A stretch of 64,000 nt of DNA from Mucilaginibacter ginsenosidivorax. Lineage in GTDB: Bacteria > Bacteroidota > Bacteroidia > Sphingobacteriales > Sphingobacteriaceae. How positions within the stretch are numbered: the stretch's first letter is position 1; the number at the start of each line of letters is the position of its first letter. Shown here piece by piece: positions 26,477 to 34,803 of this stretch. The stretch is from NCBI RefSeq assembly GCF_007971525.1, contig NZ_CP042437.1, forward strand, positions 372,001 through 436,000, in the 5' to 3' direction. A program made the position numbers and the translations under genes. The notes under the pieces were generated by a model. That model saw only the letters and a program-made list of their open reading frames with translations. It did no database searches and was not told the DNA's origin.

Positions 26477-27321
26477 TGGAAAAGACACCTGCAAAACAAA
26501 ACCGGCAACCGGGTATCGAAGCTAAAATGGACCCGGCGCCGGAGTATATCAAGAGCGGCTATGCCGGCTCCGGCAAGCTGCAGGATAAAGTAGCTTTAAT
26601 CACCGGCGGCGATTCCGGGATCGGCCGGGCTGTCAGCATTCATTTCGCACGAGAAGGTGCCGATGTGGCCATTGTTTATTTGGATGAAGATATCGATGCC
26701 AAAGAAACCAAACGACTTGTGGAGGCGGAGGGACGGAAATGCCTGTTGCTTAAAGGTGATGTAAAAAAAGCAGCTTTTTGCAAAAAAGCGGTTGCACAAA
26801 CCGTCAGTAAATTAGGAAAACTGAACATCCTCGTAAATAACGCCGGCATGCAGTTTCCACAAAAAGATCCTAAGGCTATTGACGAAAAGCAAATGGAAGA
26901 TACTTTCCGTACCAACATCTTTGCTTATTTCCACTTTGCCAACGAAGCATTGAAGCATCTGGATGAGGGAGATTGTATCATCAATACGACGTCGGTTACA
27001 GCTTACCGTTCTTCGCCTAACCTGATTGATTATTCATCAACCAAGGGCGCAATTACGAGTTTTACGCGGTCGTTAGCGACAAACCTAACAGAAAAGAAGA
27101 TCCGGGTTAACGCGGTAGCTCCGGGCCCTGTTTGGACGCCGCTGATCGTCTCCACATTTGATGAAGAAAAGATCAAAAATTTCGGTTCAGAAACTGCGAT
27201 GAAGCGGGCGGGACAACCTTCCGAGTTGGCGCCGGCATATGTATTCCTGGCTTCAGAAGACGCATCATTCATAACCGGACAGGTGATACATGTTAACGGC
27301 GGGGAGGTCGTCAACGGTTAA
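26476..27321 (+). CDS. Short-chain dehydrogenase (YhdF/YhxC-like)
   Basis: A 281-residue SDR with a 40-residue polar N-terminal extension ending DPAPEYIKSGYAGSGKLQ, the mark of the YhdF/YhxC/GsiB-linked group in general-stress regulons of Bacillus (knowledge of the group; the link here is inference). Motifs are TGGDSGIGRA (about 42-51), NNAG (about 123), the strand INTTSVTAYR, YSSTKGAI, and AVAPGPVWTPL. Coupled to the preceding SDR by a one-base stop-start overlap at 26476. The C-terminus ITGQVIHVNGGEVVNG is complete. Confidence 0.9.
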   Translation: MEKTPAKQNRQPGIEAKMDPAPEYIKSGYAGSGKLQDKVALITGGDSGIGRAVSIHFAREGADVAIVYLDEDIDAKETKRLVEAEGRKCLLLKGDVKKAAFCKKAVAQTVSKLGKLNILVNNAGMQFPQKDPKAIDEKQMEDTFRTNIFAYFHFANEALKHLDEGDCIINTTSVTAYRSSPNLIDYSSTKGAITSFTRSLATNLTEKKIRVNAVAPGPVWTPLIVSTFDEEKIKNFGSETAMKRAGQPSELAPAYVFLASEDASFITGQVIHVNGGEVVNG

Positions 27322-27347
27322 AATTAAAACATCAAACAATTTATATT

Positions 27348-27524
27348 ATGGCTAAATATTCTGAAAAAGCACAGGACAAGGTCCATAAGGCTTTACATGA
27401 AAAAAAAGAAGGTACGCTTAAAAGCGGCAGCGGTAAAAAAGTAACCAATAAAAAACAAGCGGTTGCCATCGGATTATCCGAAGCACGGAAGGCAGGCGCC
27501 AAAGTCCCTAAAAAGAAAGATTGA
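27348..27524 (+). CDS. DUF6496 small basic protein
   Basis: A 58-residue, strongly basic protein (MAKYSEKAQDKVHKALHEKK, then KKVTNKKQAVAIGLSEARKAG and a KVPKKKD end). This is the DUF6496 pattern, a small family whose members may bind nucleic acids or act like KGG stress proteins; both ideas are inference. It lies 26 bases after one SDR gene and ends one base before the next, so it is an operon member and not a chance frame. Confidence 0.82.
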   Translation: MAKYSEKAQDKVHKALHEKKEGTLKSGSGKKVTNKKQAVAIGLSEARKAGAKVPKKKD

Positions 27525-27525
27525 T

Positions 27526-28533
27526 ATGAACGAAAATAAGAATATGACCCGGCGCCAGGTGGTGGCCGGGTTAGGTACCACCCTGGCGGCTGTGGCTGTT
27601 TCACCTGCCTTTGCTAATAATAGCCTGAACTTAAGTTTGTCCGATGGCCCTGCTAAAATCAGTGATCCGACCAAATTATATCCCAAACCGCCCTTTAAAA
27701 GTCAGCCGCAACCCTGGCCTGGCTTGCAAAGTAAAATGGATCCGGTGCCTGATTGCGGTGAAACCAGTTACAAAGGCTCGGGCCGCCTGATGGGCCGCAA
27801 GGCATTAATTACCGGGGGAGATTCCGGAATGGGCCGGGCGGCAGCTATCGCTTATGCTCGTGAGGGTGCTGATGTAGTGATCAACTATTATCCAACGGAA
27901 GAGCAGGATGCTCAGGAAGTAATTGCGCTTATAAAAAAAGAAGGCCGAAAAGGCGTTGCTATCCCTGGTGATTTAAGAAGTGAGGACTTTTGTAAAACGT
28001 TAGTGCAGAAAGCGGTTAGCGCTTTGGGTGGTTTGGATATAATTGTCAATAACGCTGGTCGCCAGCAATCGGTCGTCTCTATAGCCGACCTGACAACCGA
28101 AGAGTTCGACGCAACCATGAAGACTAATATTTACGCACCTTTTTGGATTATTAAAGCTGCTTTACCGCATTTGCCGGCTGGTTCCGCCATTATAGGGACA
28201 ACGTCAGAACAGGCCTACGATCCCTCGCCCGATCTTTATGCATATGCCCAAACCAAAGCAGCAACGATGAATTACGTTAAGTCGCTGGCCAAGCAATTAG
28301 GCCCTAAAGGTATCCGCGTAAACGGCGTGGCACCTGGACCAGTTTGGACAGCCCTGCAAATCAGCGGCGGCGCGCAGCCTGAGAAACAACAAATGTTTGG
28401 CAGCTGGACCATGCTGGGGCGTCCCGGCCAGCCCGCGGAATTGGCTTCCATCTACGTACAGTTAGCCGCGGCCGATGCTAGCTTTGCCACCGGACAAATC
28501 TACGGTTCATCGGGCGGTGTAGGAATGCCTTAA
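27526..28533 (+). CDS. Short-chain dehydrogenase with Tat-like signal peptide
   Basis: A 335-residue SDR of the YhdF/YhxC group with a cleavable export signal. Residues 1-27 read MNENKNMTRRQVVAGLGTTL followed by AAVAVSPAFA; the twin arginines and the AFA cleavage site fit the Tat route, which exports folded cofactor-bound proteins. The mature enzyme then shows ITGGDSGMGRA, NNAG, GTTSEQAY, YAYAQTKAA and GVAPGPVWTAL. ATG at 27526 was chosen because it follows the DUF6496 stop by one base and begins the signal. A periplasmic SDR is unusual since NAD(P) is cytoplasmic; the protein would need cofactor loaded before export. Otherwise coupled with its cytoplasmic paralogue upstream. Confidence 0.9.
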   Translation: MNENKNMTRRQVVAGLGTTLAAVAVSPAFANNSLNLSLSDGPAKISDPTKLYPKPPFKSQPQPWPGLQSKMDPVPDCGETSYKGSGRLMGRKALITGGDSGMGRAAAIAYAREGADVVINYYPTEEQDAQEVIALIKKEGRKGVAIPGDLRSEDFCKTLVQKAVSALGGLDIIVNNAGRQQSVVSIADLTTEEFDATMKTNIYAPFWIIKAALPHLPAGSAIIGTTSEQAYDPSPDLYAYAQTKAATMNYVKSLAKQLGPKGIRVNGVAPGPVWTALQISGGAQPEKQQMFGSWTMLGRPGQPAELASIYVQLAAADASFATGQIYGSSGGVGMP

Positions 28534-28555
28534 TCAAAAATTTGAAAATAGAATT

Positions 28556-29056
28556 ATGAAAAATTTATTCATCCTTAGCATTTTGTGCTTTGGCGCCGTT
28601 AGCGCCAAAGCACAGATCCCGCAGCCAGATCCCGATACCACTGCCAAACATTTCCTGATTGTGGCCAGTATCAAAAATTTGCAGGAAATCAGCGCAGGGG
28701 AACTGGCTTTAAAAATGGCCAAACGACCGGAGGTCAAAACCTTTGGACAAATGATGGTTACCGACCACCAGGCTGCTGAGCAGTTATTGCTGCAAACCGC
28801 TAAAGAAAGCGGTATTAGTTTGCTGCCCGCCGCAACCGGTGGCATCCAGCCTGACCTAATGCTCAAAAACGCCGGGGCGGCCTTTGACAAAATGTACGTG
28901 CACGCCATGGTCAGCGGCCATCGGAATACTGTTGAGGTCTTCCAGAACTACGCAACCACCGGCAAAAATGCGGCAGTCCGCGATTTAGCGCGGCAGCTGT
29001 TGCCTAAACTGAAACACCACTTGGAAGAGATTGAGCAAATCGAACAAAAACTTTGA
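28556..29056 (+). CDS. DUF4142 secreted protein
   Basis: A 166-residue protein with a signal peptide (about 1-19, FGAVSAKA cleavage region). The mature part is helical with the DUF4142 pattern: HFLIVASIKNLQEISAGELAL, EVKTFGQMMVTDHQAAEQLL, FDKMYVHAMVSGHRNTVEVFQN, and LPKLKHHLEEI at the end. DUF4142 is a ferritin-like four-helix family of the periplasm, common in stress clusters of Bacteroidota and Proteobacteria; metal binding is possible via the His/Glu pairs. It is 22 bases after the Tat-SDR, so it is probably co-transcribed. Confidence 0.88.
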   Translation: MKNLFILSILCFGAVSAKAQIPQPDPDTTAKHFLIVASIKNLQEISAGELALKMAKRPEVKTFGQMMVTDHQAAEQLLLQTAKESGISLLPAATGGIQPDLMLKNAGAAFDKMYVHAMVSGHRNTVEVFQNYATTGKNAAVRDLARQLLPKLKHHLEEIEQIEQKL

Positions 29057-29095
29057 TACCAACTGAGCTAGTACGATAATAGCATCATCACACAT

Positions 29096-29539
29096 ATGAA
29101 AATCATTTCCAGCCTGATAGGCGGCCTGGCAGGAGCTGCCGCCCTCAATTTACTGCACCAGACTGCTAAACAATTTGTACCTGATGCGCCGCGCGTAGAC
29201 CTGGTCGGTGAAGAAGCGGTTTTCAAAGGTCTGGACAAGGTTGGTATCAACCCTCCAACGGGCAACGTTCCATTTACGGCCACCATGGCCGCTGACCTCA
29301 TCAGCAACTCGGTGTATTACAACCTTATCGGATTTGGGAAAAAGAAGCATCTGTTAGTGGCCGGTGCTGCCAGCGGCCTGACCGCCGGGATCGGCGCGCT
29401 GAAACTTACCAAACCGACGGGTTTAAGCGACACACCTATCACCCGTACCCATCTGACAAAAGTGTTGACCGTGGTCTGGTACACCTTCTGTGGTTTAGTT
29501 GACGGAACGGTGATGTACGCTCTAAGAAAAAGGGCATGA
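29096..29539 (+). CDS. Membrane protein of unknown function
   Basis: A 147-residue protein with glycine-rich hydrophobic helices at about residues 4-22, 66-80, 86-102 and 120-137. The first helix (SSLIGGLAGAAALNLLH) resembles a glycine-zipper segment. The tail YALRKRA is basic. I do not recognise a family, though similar-sized proteins commonly end Sphingobacteriaceae stress clusters. It lies 39 bases after DUF4142 and is the last intact gene of the module. Confidence 0.7.
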   Translation: MKIISSLIGGLAGAAALNLLHQTAKQFVPDAPRVDLVGEEAVFKGLDKVGINPPTGNVPFTATMAADLISNSVYYNLIGFGKKKHLLVAGAASGLTAGIGALKLTKPTGLSDTPITRTHLTKVLTVVWYTFCGLVDGTVMYALRKRA

Positions 29540-29694
29540 GCTGCGATTTTTGAAGCAATTTGCCGACGTACATAGTTGCGATTAGGCAATTACTTTACCC
29601 GGGATCCAGTCTGTTCAAAAATGCAGCTATTGGATGTCGTCTTTTTTCGCGGAGCTGCTGGTTTTTGGGCCGCTCTTTTAATCTCAATCTGCAT

Positions 29695-29910
29695 TCATCT
29701 ATGGCGCCTTTTGATGCCATCCCCGCGACTCTCTAAGTCCACGGATTGGGTCAATTCAATGATTGGTGAGGTCAGCTCGTCCAGGTCAAAAGGCTTGGCA
29801 ATAAACGCATCCCAGAGATTCAATGACCCGTTTGTGCGCCGACAGCATGATCACCGAGATATGTCGCGTACCCTCATTCTTTTTAAGCTGGGCGCAATAT
29901 TCGCAGGAAA
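29695..29910 (-). pseudogene. Response-regulator receiver remnant
   Basis: Two pieces in different frames make the C-terminal half of a receiver domain: LKKNEGTRHISVIMLSAHKR and, after a one-base shift near 29800, DAFIAKPFDLDELTSPIIEL, ending at TGA (complement of 29695-29697). The conserved Lys of AKPF is there but the phosphate-accepting Asp half is missing. It directly adjoins the 126-bp repeat at 29905. Confidence 0.65.
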
Positions 29911-30030
29911 AACCAATCAAGTTGACCCCTCTTCGCCAACTTACCTTGTGACAATAATCGACTGTATTTCAGACTTCAAAGTGGTCAAATCTAAATTGGC
30001 AGCAGGGGTCAATCAGGTGCGGTTTATCCA
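29905..30030. repeat. 126-bp repeat, copy A
   Basis: This copy and 34637-34762 have equal length, the same orientation and only ten mismatches by hand alignment (about 92 percent). Its right end covers the stop codon of the ABC permease gene (complement of 30024-30026). On the minus strand a frame reads NLDLTTLKSEIQSIIVT, where differences from copy B are conservative, hinting at a former coding end. No terminal inverted repeats were seen. Confidence 0.85.
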
Positions 30031-30992
30031 CGTATCTCACGCCGCATAAAAAAGTAATAAGCAAATGCAAAACACCCTACCGTTGATGCCATTAAACCGC
30101 TTACCTCCGGCCATACGATCATGACACTTTCCTTAAATGGCAGCGGAGCCGGTATAGCTCCTGCCATTTGCTCCATGGTTACCGGCCCGAGGCTGCGAAC
30201 CGACGGCATCAGCAACGTGGTAACGGCATCTGAGTAAAGCTGATTCGGGGCGATGCGTTGCATATTCAAAATAAGATCATTATACTTTATAATTTCGGCT
30301 TGGGTAAGATAAGCCGGATCAGGTAAAAAGGACTTGACAATAAGGTTAATAACGATCTGGTAAAATATCGTAAAGAATAACCAGATCCCGATGGCCGTAA
30401 GCGCAGAAGTTGCCGCTTGCTTAAACAGGATGGAAAGCATGATAGATAAACTCAACCAAAAAGCCACATAAGCAATAGTGATCAGGATAAACCCCAATAT
30501 GCGAAGCAGTTCCTGCGGCTCCATACGCACACCAGTCAGTACCAATCCGCCGCCGATCATCAGCAAAGCCAAGGCAAAAAACAAACCGCTAACGATAACC
30601 AGGGCGCTAAAAAATTTGGCCAGCAGCAAATTATCCCGGTAGATCGGCTGCGCCATCAGGCGGGTTAAAGTACCGCTGTTCTGCTCGGAATTGACCGCGT
30701 CAAACCCTAAACTGATACCCAGCAATGGTGCCAGAAAACTCAGGAACACATGAAATGGCGGGATGGAATTATCGGTTGTGGTTAACAACTTCAGATATAA
30801 AAACAGGTGATCAGGATCTTTTGTATTGCCTATTGCTGATTTGATATTCGCCAGCGATACGTACATCGCGGCGATAAAAGTAAGCACAATAAGCGCAATC
30901 AATATGCTGAAGCGCCAGCTGCGTATATGATCCGCTATTTCCTTATGAATCATAACACCAAAAGGCCCCGGATCAAGAGATTGACTTTTCAT
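30024..30992 (-). CDS. ABC-2 type transporter permease
   Basis: A 322-residue inner-membrane permease. Start ATG at 30992 (MKSQSLDPGPFGVMIHKEIA) was chosen because it overlaps the ATPase gene by 20 bases and precedes the first helix; a longer frame from 31070 lies inside the ATPase gene. Six hydrophobic helices are seen: after RSWRF (about 27-47), around 95-115 (FHVFLSFLAPLLGISLG), about 150-175, 185-205, 215-240, and at the end (AFAYYFFMRRE). The segment DAVNSEQNSGTLTRLMAQPIYR is the typical ABC-2/NosY-type cytoplasmic loop. It works with the ATPase and NEW3 protein upstream. Confidence 0.9.
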   Translation of the reverse strand: MKSQSLDPGPFGVMIHKEIADHIRSWRFSILIALIVLTFIAAMYVSLANIKSAIGNTKDPDHLFLYLKLLTTTDNSIPPFHVFLSFLAPLLGISLGFDAVNSEQNSGTLTRLMAQPIYRDNLLLAKFFSALVIVSGLFFALALLMIGGGLVLTGVRMEPQELLRILGFILITIAYVAFWLSLSIMLSILFKQAATSALTAIGIWLFFTIFYQIVINLIVKSFLPDPAYLTQAEIIKYNDLILNMQRIAPNQLYSDAVTTLLMPSVRSLGPVTMEQMAGAIPAPLPFKESVMIVWPEVSGLMASTVGCFAFAYYFFMRREIRG

Positions 30993-31953
30993 AGCTTGTA
31001 TTTTTAGTACTATTTGATTCAAAATATTGCTGGTAAATATCGTCGAGTCCATAATTTTTTTGATTGACACCGATCACATCGTAGCCTTTTCCAACCAGAA
31101 AGCGAACAAGAGCGGCAGTTACATCGCGGCTGCTCGTAAATTCCAGTTCATTTTCGTGGATGCGAATCTGGGTAATGGCTTCCCATGCCTGGAGTTCCGG
31201 CTCCTGCTGCCAGGGTTGTGAAACGGGTTGTGCTACCCTGATAGAAGTGACAAGGCTGTCGCTGCCGAATAGTTGGCCGGACAGCGCGCCGATATCTCCC
31301 TGTGCCAGCAATTGGCCCTTCACAAAAATCCCAACCCGGTCGCACACCTGCTGGACGTGGTGTAAATGGTGCGATGAGAGTAAAACGGTAAGTCCCTGCT
31401 GCCGGCTCAACTGTTTGATGAGCGCCAAAAAGTCTTTTACGCCTGTTGGGTCTATACCAAGCGTTGGCTCATCCAGAATGATGACATCGGGGTTTTTGAT
31501 CAGCACATCGGCCAGGCCCAGACGTTGTTTCATACCTCGGGAAAAAGCCGAAGTTTTTTTGTGCTGGTCTGCGGCAAGGCCCACAACCTCCAGCACTTCG
31601 GCCGATCGTTTTTTTAATTCCTCCACGGGTACGCCGTTCAATCTGCCGATATATACCAGGTTTTCCAGCGCGGTCATATTATCATAAAAACCGACATTGT
31701 CGGGCATATAGCCCACTTTTTTCTTAACTGAGATAGGGTTGCTAGTTGCATTGTGCCCGCAAACAAAAGCGGAACCACTCGTGGGATCGGTAAGCCCGAG
31801 CATCATTAATATGGTGGTGGTTTTGCCAGCTCCGTTAGGTCCCAGCAATCCGAAGATCTCACCTTTGTCGATATCAAGATTTAAACCATCTACCGCTTTA
31901 ACAGCGCCATACTGTTTGGTTAAGCCCTTTAATTGTATAATAGGATCTTTCAT
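30973..31953 (-). CDS. ABC transporter ATP-binding protein
   Basis: A 326-residue ATPase: Walker A GPNGAGKTTT (about 38-47), Q-loop region VGYMPDNVGFYDN, signature FSRGMKQRLGLAD, Walker B VIILDEPTLGID, and H-loop LLSSHHLHHVQQ. About 90 residues follow the ATPase core, as in many NosF-like ABC-2 exporters. It is 23 bases after the NEW3 gene and overlaps the permease start, so the three are one unit. The cargo is unknown; similar operons are linked to gliding or cell-surface functions in Bacteroidota, which is only an association. Confidence 0.93.
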   Translation of the reverse strand: MKDPIIQLKGLTKQYGAVKAVDGLNLDIDKGEIFGLLGPNGAGKTTTILMMLGLTDPTSGSAFVCGHNATSNPISVKKKVGYMPDNVGFYDNMTALENLVYIGRLNGVPVEELKKRSAEVLEVVGLAADQHKKTSAFSRGMKQRLGLADVLIKNPDVIILDEPTLGIDPTGVKDFLALIKQLSRQQGLTVLLSSHHLHHVQQVCDRVGIFVKGQLLAQGDIGALSGQLFGSDSLVTSIRVAQPVSQPWQQEPELQAWEAITQIRIHENELEFTSSRDVTAALVRFLVGKGYDVIGVNQKNYGLDDIYQQYFESNSTKNTSYEKSIS

Positions 31954-31976
31954 TGGTAAAAAATGGATTGGCTATT

Positions 31977-32834
31977 TTATCTTCTGCCATATTTACGAAT
32001 GAGATAATAAACGATGCCAATGGCCAACAGGATGACCAAAATACCGATCCAGCCGGAAAGTAAAGACGTTTTGACCGCCAGGCGGAAGGCGATCTGTGAG
32101 TTGGTATTGCTGTTAGTCGCTGTAAAGTTGGCAGCATAGTCCCCGGCAATGGTTTTGTCCGGCACTTTTACGGTCGCTTTAACATCGATGGTTTTCCCGG
32201 CTTCCAGTTGTTTGATACTCGCGGGTTCAAAAGTTGATTCCCAGCCGGTAGGCAATTGTGCGGTAACCTGCAGGTCATTCAACGGCAGGGAGCCGGTGTT
32301 TTTGACGGTCAGCTGCAGCTCTTTTTGGCTGCCCGAAGTTACTTCGTCGCTTAATCTTCCGGTAGGTGTGCTTAGTGCCAGGCTGTAGGAGCCTTTCACT
32401 ACGGCTTCCAGGTTCAGCGATAGGGTATCGGAACCGGATATGGCTTTGATCGGAACCTTGTATTTTTTTGGGGAGGCGGTAGCCGTGGCACTAATCTCGA
32501 TGGTGATGTCCTGTGTTTTGCCTGCGTCCATGTTTATGGATGTGACCTGGCTGCCGTCCACCTTGTAGGCAATCGTCCAGCCAAAGGGAATATCGGTTTT
32601 AAATTCGTAGATCTTGGCGCTGGCCGAGCCGTTATGGAGCGTCGTGCTGTAACGGAAGGTTTCATTGGTTGCGGCCTCGATGTTCATCAGTTTGGCGGTA
32701 AAGCCTGATTTGCCAGCCGGCCAGGTGACTGGCTGCTGTTGCGCTTGTGATGCGAAAGCGGATGTTAGAAATAATAAAAGAAATGTCAAGCTGCGCGCTG
32801 CGCTGAAACGAGTGATAGTGATTTGGGGTAACAT
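31977..32834 (-). CDS. NEW3 domain-containing membrane protein
   Basis: A 285-residue protein with a signal peptide (about 1-31, ending AFASQAQ), two NEW3/immunoglobulin-like beta domains (about 40-140 and 150-245; GKTIDVKATVKVPDKTIAGDY is the typical NPCBM-associated pattern) and a C-terminal membrane anchor GILVILLAIGIVYYLIRK. The bulk lies in the periplasm. It is the first gene of the operon with the ABC ATPase and permease, a conserved set in Bacteroidota, and is probably the periplasmic partner of the exporter. Confidence 0.9.
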   Translation of the reverse strand: MLPQITITRFSAARSLTFLLLFLTSAFASQAQQQPVTWPAGKSGFTAKLMNIEAATNETFRYSTTLHNGSASAKIYEFKTDIPFGWTIAYKVDGSQVTSINMDAGKTQDITIEISATATASPKKYKVPIKAISGSDTLSLNLEAVVKGSYSLALSTPTGRLSDEVTSGSQKELQLTVKNTGSLPLNDLQVTAQLPTGWESTFEPASIKQLEAGKTIDVKATVKVPDKTIAGDYAANFTATNSNTNSQIAFRLAVKTSLLSGWIGILVILLAIGIVYYLIRKYGRR

Positions 32835-33215
32835 GATCTAACAACTAAAATGGTTAATGATAGCTTTCAAAAAATGCTTTTTCGATAATTGGTTTAATGT
32901 TTAAAAATTGACGGCCCAAAGAAAAAAAGCAGCCCCAAAATTTCAAATAGCTTTAACATTTTTTAACAATTGAACCGTGGAATGAGTGTTGTGGATTTAA
33001 TAAACAAGAACATGAAGACGTAATACTATTCAATACTCTAAACGCAGGGAATAGTATGTAAAACGCCGGAGAACATCCAGAACCTTTTGTGTTTAAGCAA
33101 ATTGTTAAAAAACGTTAAAACCCTTGACGTCAATTTTTCATTGAATATTTTTGACTTATTAAATATTAGTTAATAAAAGTATTTTTGATGTAGTTAAAAA
33201 TTTTAAGGTTTGCGT
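32835..33215. promoter_or_regulatory. Divergent intergenic region with -7 boxes
   Basis: This AT-rich 381-base gap has two copies of TATTTTTG on the plus strand (33146-33153 and 33180-33187), each matching TAnnTTTG. The second lies 28 bases before the ATG at 33216 and is the better promoter candidate. No gene was seen. Confidence 0.45.
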
Positions 33216-34130
33216 ATGAAATATAGTTTATATCTCATCGGCCTGGCTTTATTATTTTCCAGCGATATCTTCGCTCAGACCGGCCCTCCGCCAGCATATT
33301 TCCAATTGGTGAAAAAAGCCGATACCTTATTCCAAAAAAAGGACTATCAGCAATCAGTATTAACCTACAGCGCAGCTTTCAGTACGTTTAATGGACGAAC
33401 TATACTGAATGAGCGTTATAATGCGGCCTGCGCCTGGGCGAGATTAGGTAAGCCGGACAGCGCGTTCTTTCATTTATTTAAAGTCGCCAATGCTGCTAAA
33501 TATGCCGATGACCAGCACCTTGCTATCGATTCTGATCTGGTATCCATTCATAAGGATTCGCGATGGGCTGATCTAATGACTACAGTTCGCAATAATAAAA
33601 CTGCATTAGAAGCACAATACAACCAACCGGTCAAAAAAGAATTAGAAGCTATTTTCGTATCCGACCAATTTTACCGCCGCAAAGCAGACAGCATTCAAAA
33701 CAGATTTGGTTTCAAATCAACTCAAATGCAGTCGTTGTTAGACAGTATGAAAACACAGGACAAGATCAACCTGCAGAAAATAACAGCAATCCTGGACAAA
33801 TATGGTTGGCTGGGACCTGATAAAGTGGGGAACAGGGCCAACCTGGCGCTTTTTGCGGTGATCGTCCATGCTGATCTTCCTACTATGGAGAAATATTTCC
33901 CTTTGCTTAAAGATGCTGCTGATAAGAACGCCGCATCAAAAGTTAACCTCGCCTTGTTGCAGGACAAGATCGAATCTGCCAAATACCACTATCAAACCTA
34001 CGGTACACAGTTGGATAAGGATGAAAAGACCAATAAATTTTCATTCGTACCGATAAAGGACAAGGAGCATGTGAATGAGCGGCGTGCCGCTGTTGGCTTA
34101 CCGCCAATCGAGGCTTATGCGAAACAATAG
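33216..34130 (+). CDS. Secreted DUF6624 protein
   Basis: A 304-residue protein with a signal peptide (about 1-20, SSDIFAQ). The next 100 residues (FQLVKKADTLFQKKDYQQSVLTYSAAFS and the following repeat) look like TPR helices. The C-terminal half matches DUF6624: IQNRFGFKSTQMQSLLDSMK, QDKINLQKITAILDKYGWLG, and ERRAAVGLPPIEAY. The family is common and uncharacterised in Bacteroidota. The ATG at 33216 was preferred to an upstream TTG. It seems monocistronic or with the following small gene, 29 bases on. Confidence 0.85.
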   Translation: MKYSLYLIGLALLFSSDIFAQTGPPPAYFQLVKKADTLFQKKDYQQSVLTYSAAFSTFNGRTILNERYNAACAWARLGKPDSAFFHLFKVANAAKYADDQHLAIDSDLVSIHKDSRWADLMTTVRNNKTALEAQYNQPVKKELEAIFVSDQFYRRKADSIQNRFGFKSTQMQSLLDSMKTQDKINLQKITAILDKYGWLGPDKVGNRANLALFAVIVHADLPTMEKYFPLLKDAADKNAASKVNLALLQDKIESAKYHYQTYGTQLDKDEKTNKFSFVPIKDKEHVNERRAAVGLPPIEAYAKQ

Positions 34131-34159
34131 AGTATAACTAATTACTAATTAAATTTATT

Positions 34160-34579
34160 ATGAAAACGATATTGATGATTTGCTTATTGGGAATTTCAAG
34201 CATGTCTTTACATATAACCAATCATAACTACAATGATGGTATAATGAATAAGGTTAACTCGATATATGGGGAATGGAGCGAAAAGAAAAGTGGGCCCGAT
34301 TCCGCCAGGGCATTTAGAATGATTTTCTTTCCGGGGGGAAAGGTAAATGTAATCCGGAAATTAAATAATTATATCGGTTACTTTAAAATTCATAATGATA
34401 AAATTGATTATGTAGACGGCTCCATCACTATTGATGATAAATACCCATTTACCGCCACCTTCATTGAGCCAAATAAAATAAAATTGGTCATCAGCTACCG
34501 GCACAAATCTGAAACCAAATACTTGGTAAAAACGAAAGAAATCAAATCCGGATTTCAATTATTAGATAAGAACTTGTAA
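34160..34579 (+). CDS. Small secreted protein of unknown function
   Basis: A 139-residue protein with a signal peptide (about 1-18, ILMICLLGISSMS). The rest alternates short strands (FRMIFFPGGKVNVIRKL, IGYFKIHNDKIDYVDGSI, YPFTATFIEPNKIKLVI), suggesting a lipocalin-like beta-barrel. I know no family for it. It is AT-rich in comparison with neighbours. No membrane helix lies beyond the signal. Confidence 0.65.
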   Translation: MKTILMICLLGISSMSLHITNHNYNDGIMNKVNSIYGEWSEKKSGPDSARAFRMIFFPGGKVNVIRKLNNYIGYFKIHNDKIDYVDGSITIDDKYPFTATFIEPNKIKLVISYRHKSETKYLVKTKEIKSGFQLLDKNL

Positions 34580-34636
34580 AGGGGCAGCCAAAACCCGTAG
34601 GAGTAGGCGTAATTAATTTTAATTTATTCATGGAAG

Positions 34637-34762
34637 AGGAAAAACCAATCACGTTTGCCCCTCTTCGCCAATTTACTTTGTGACAATAACCGACTGTATT
34701 TCAGACTTCACAGTGATCAAATCTAAATTGGTAGCTGGGGTCAATCAGGTGCGGTTTATCCA
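34637..34762. repeat. 126-bp repeat, copy B
   Basis: Partner of 29905-30030, same strand, no gaps, ten mismatches. It lies between the small secreted gene and a truncated AraC gene, about 4.6 kb from copy A. Here no permease gene adjoins it, but the tail GGATAAACC corresponding to the permease stop is kept. Confidence 0.85.
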
Positions 34763-34803
34763 GATTAACCATCAAATCCGGATAATTTCGTAATTTGGTT
34801 TCA

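Noticed and set aside
29576..30049. 157-codon plus-strand frame
   Set aside because: It runs antisense across the receiver remnant and the repeat; its residues match no family.
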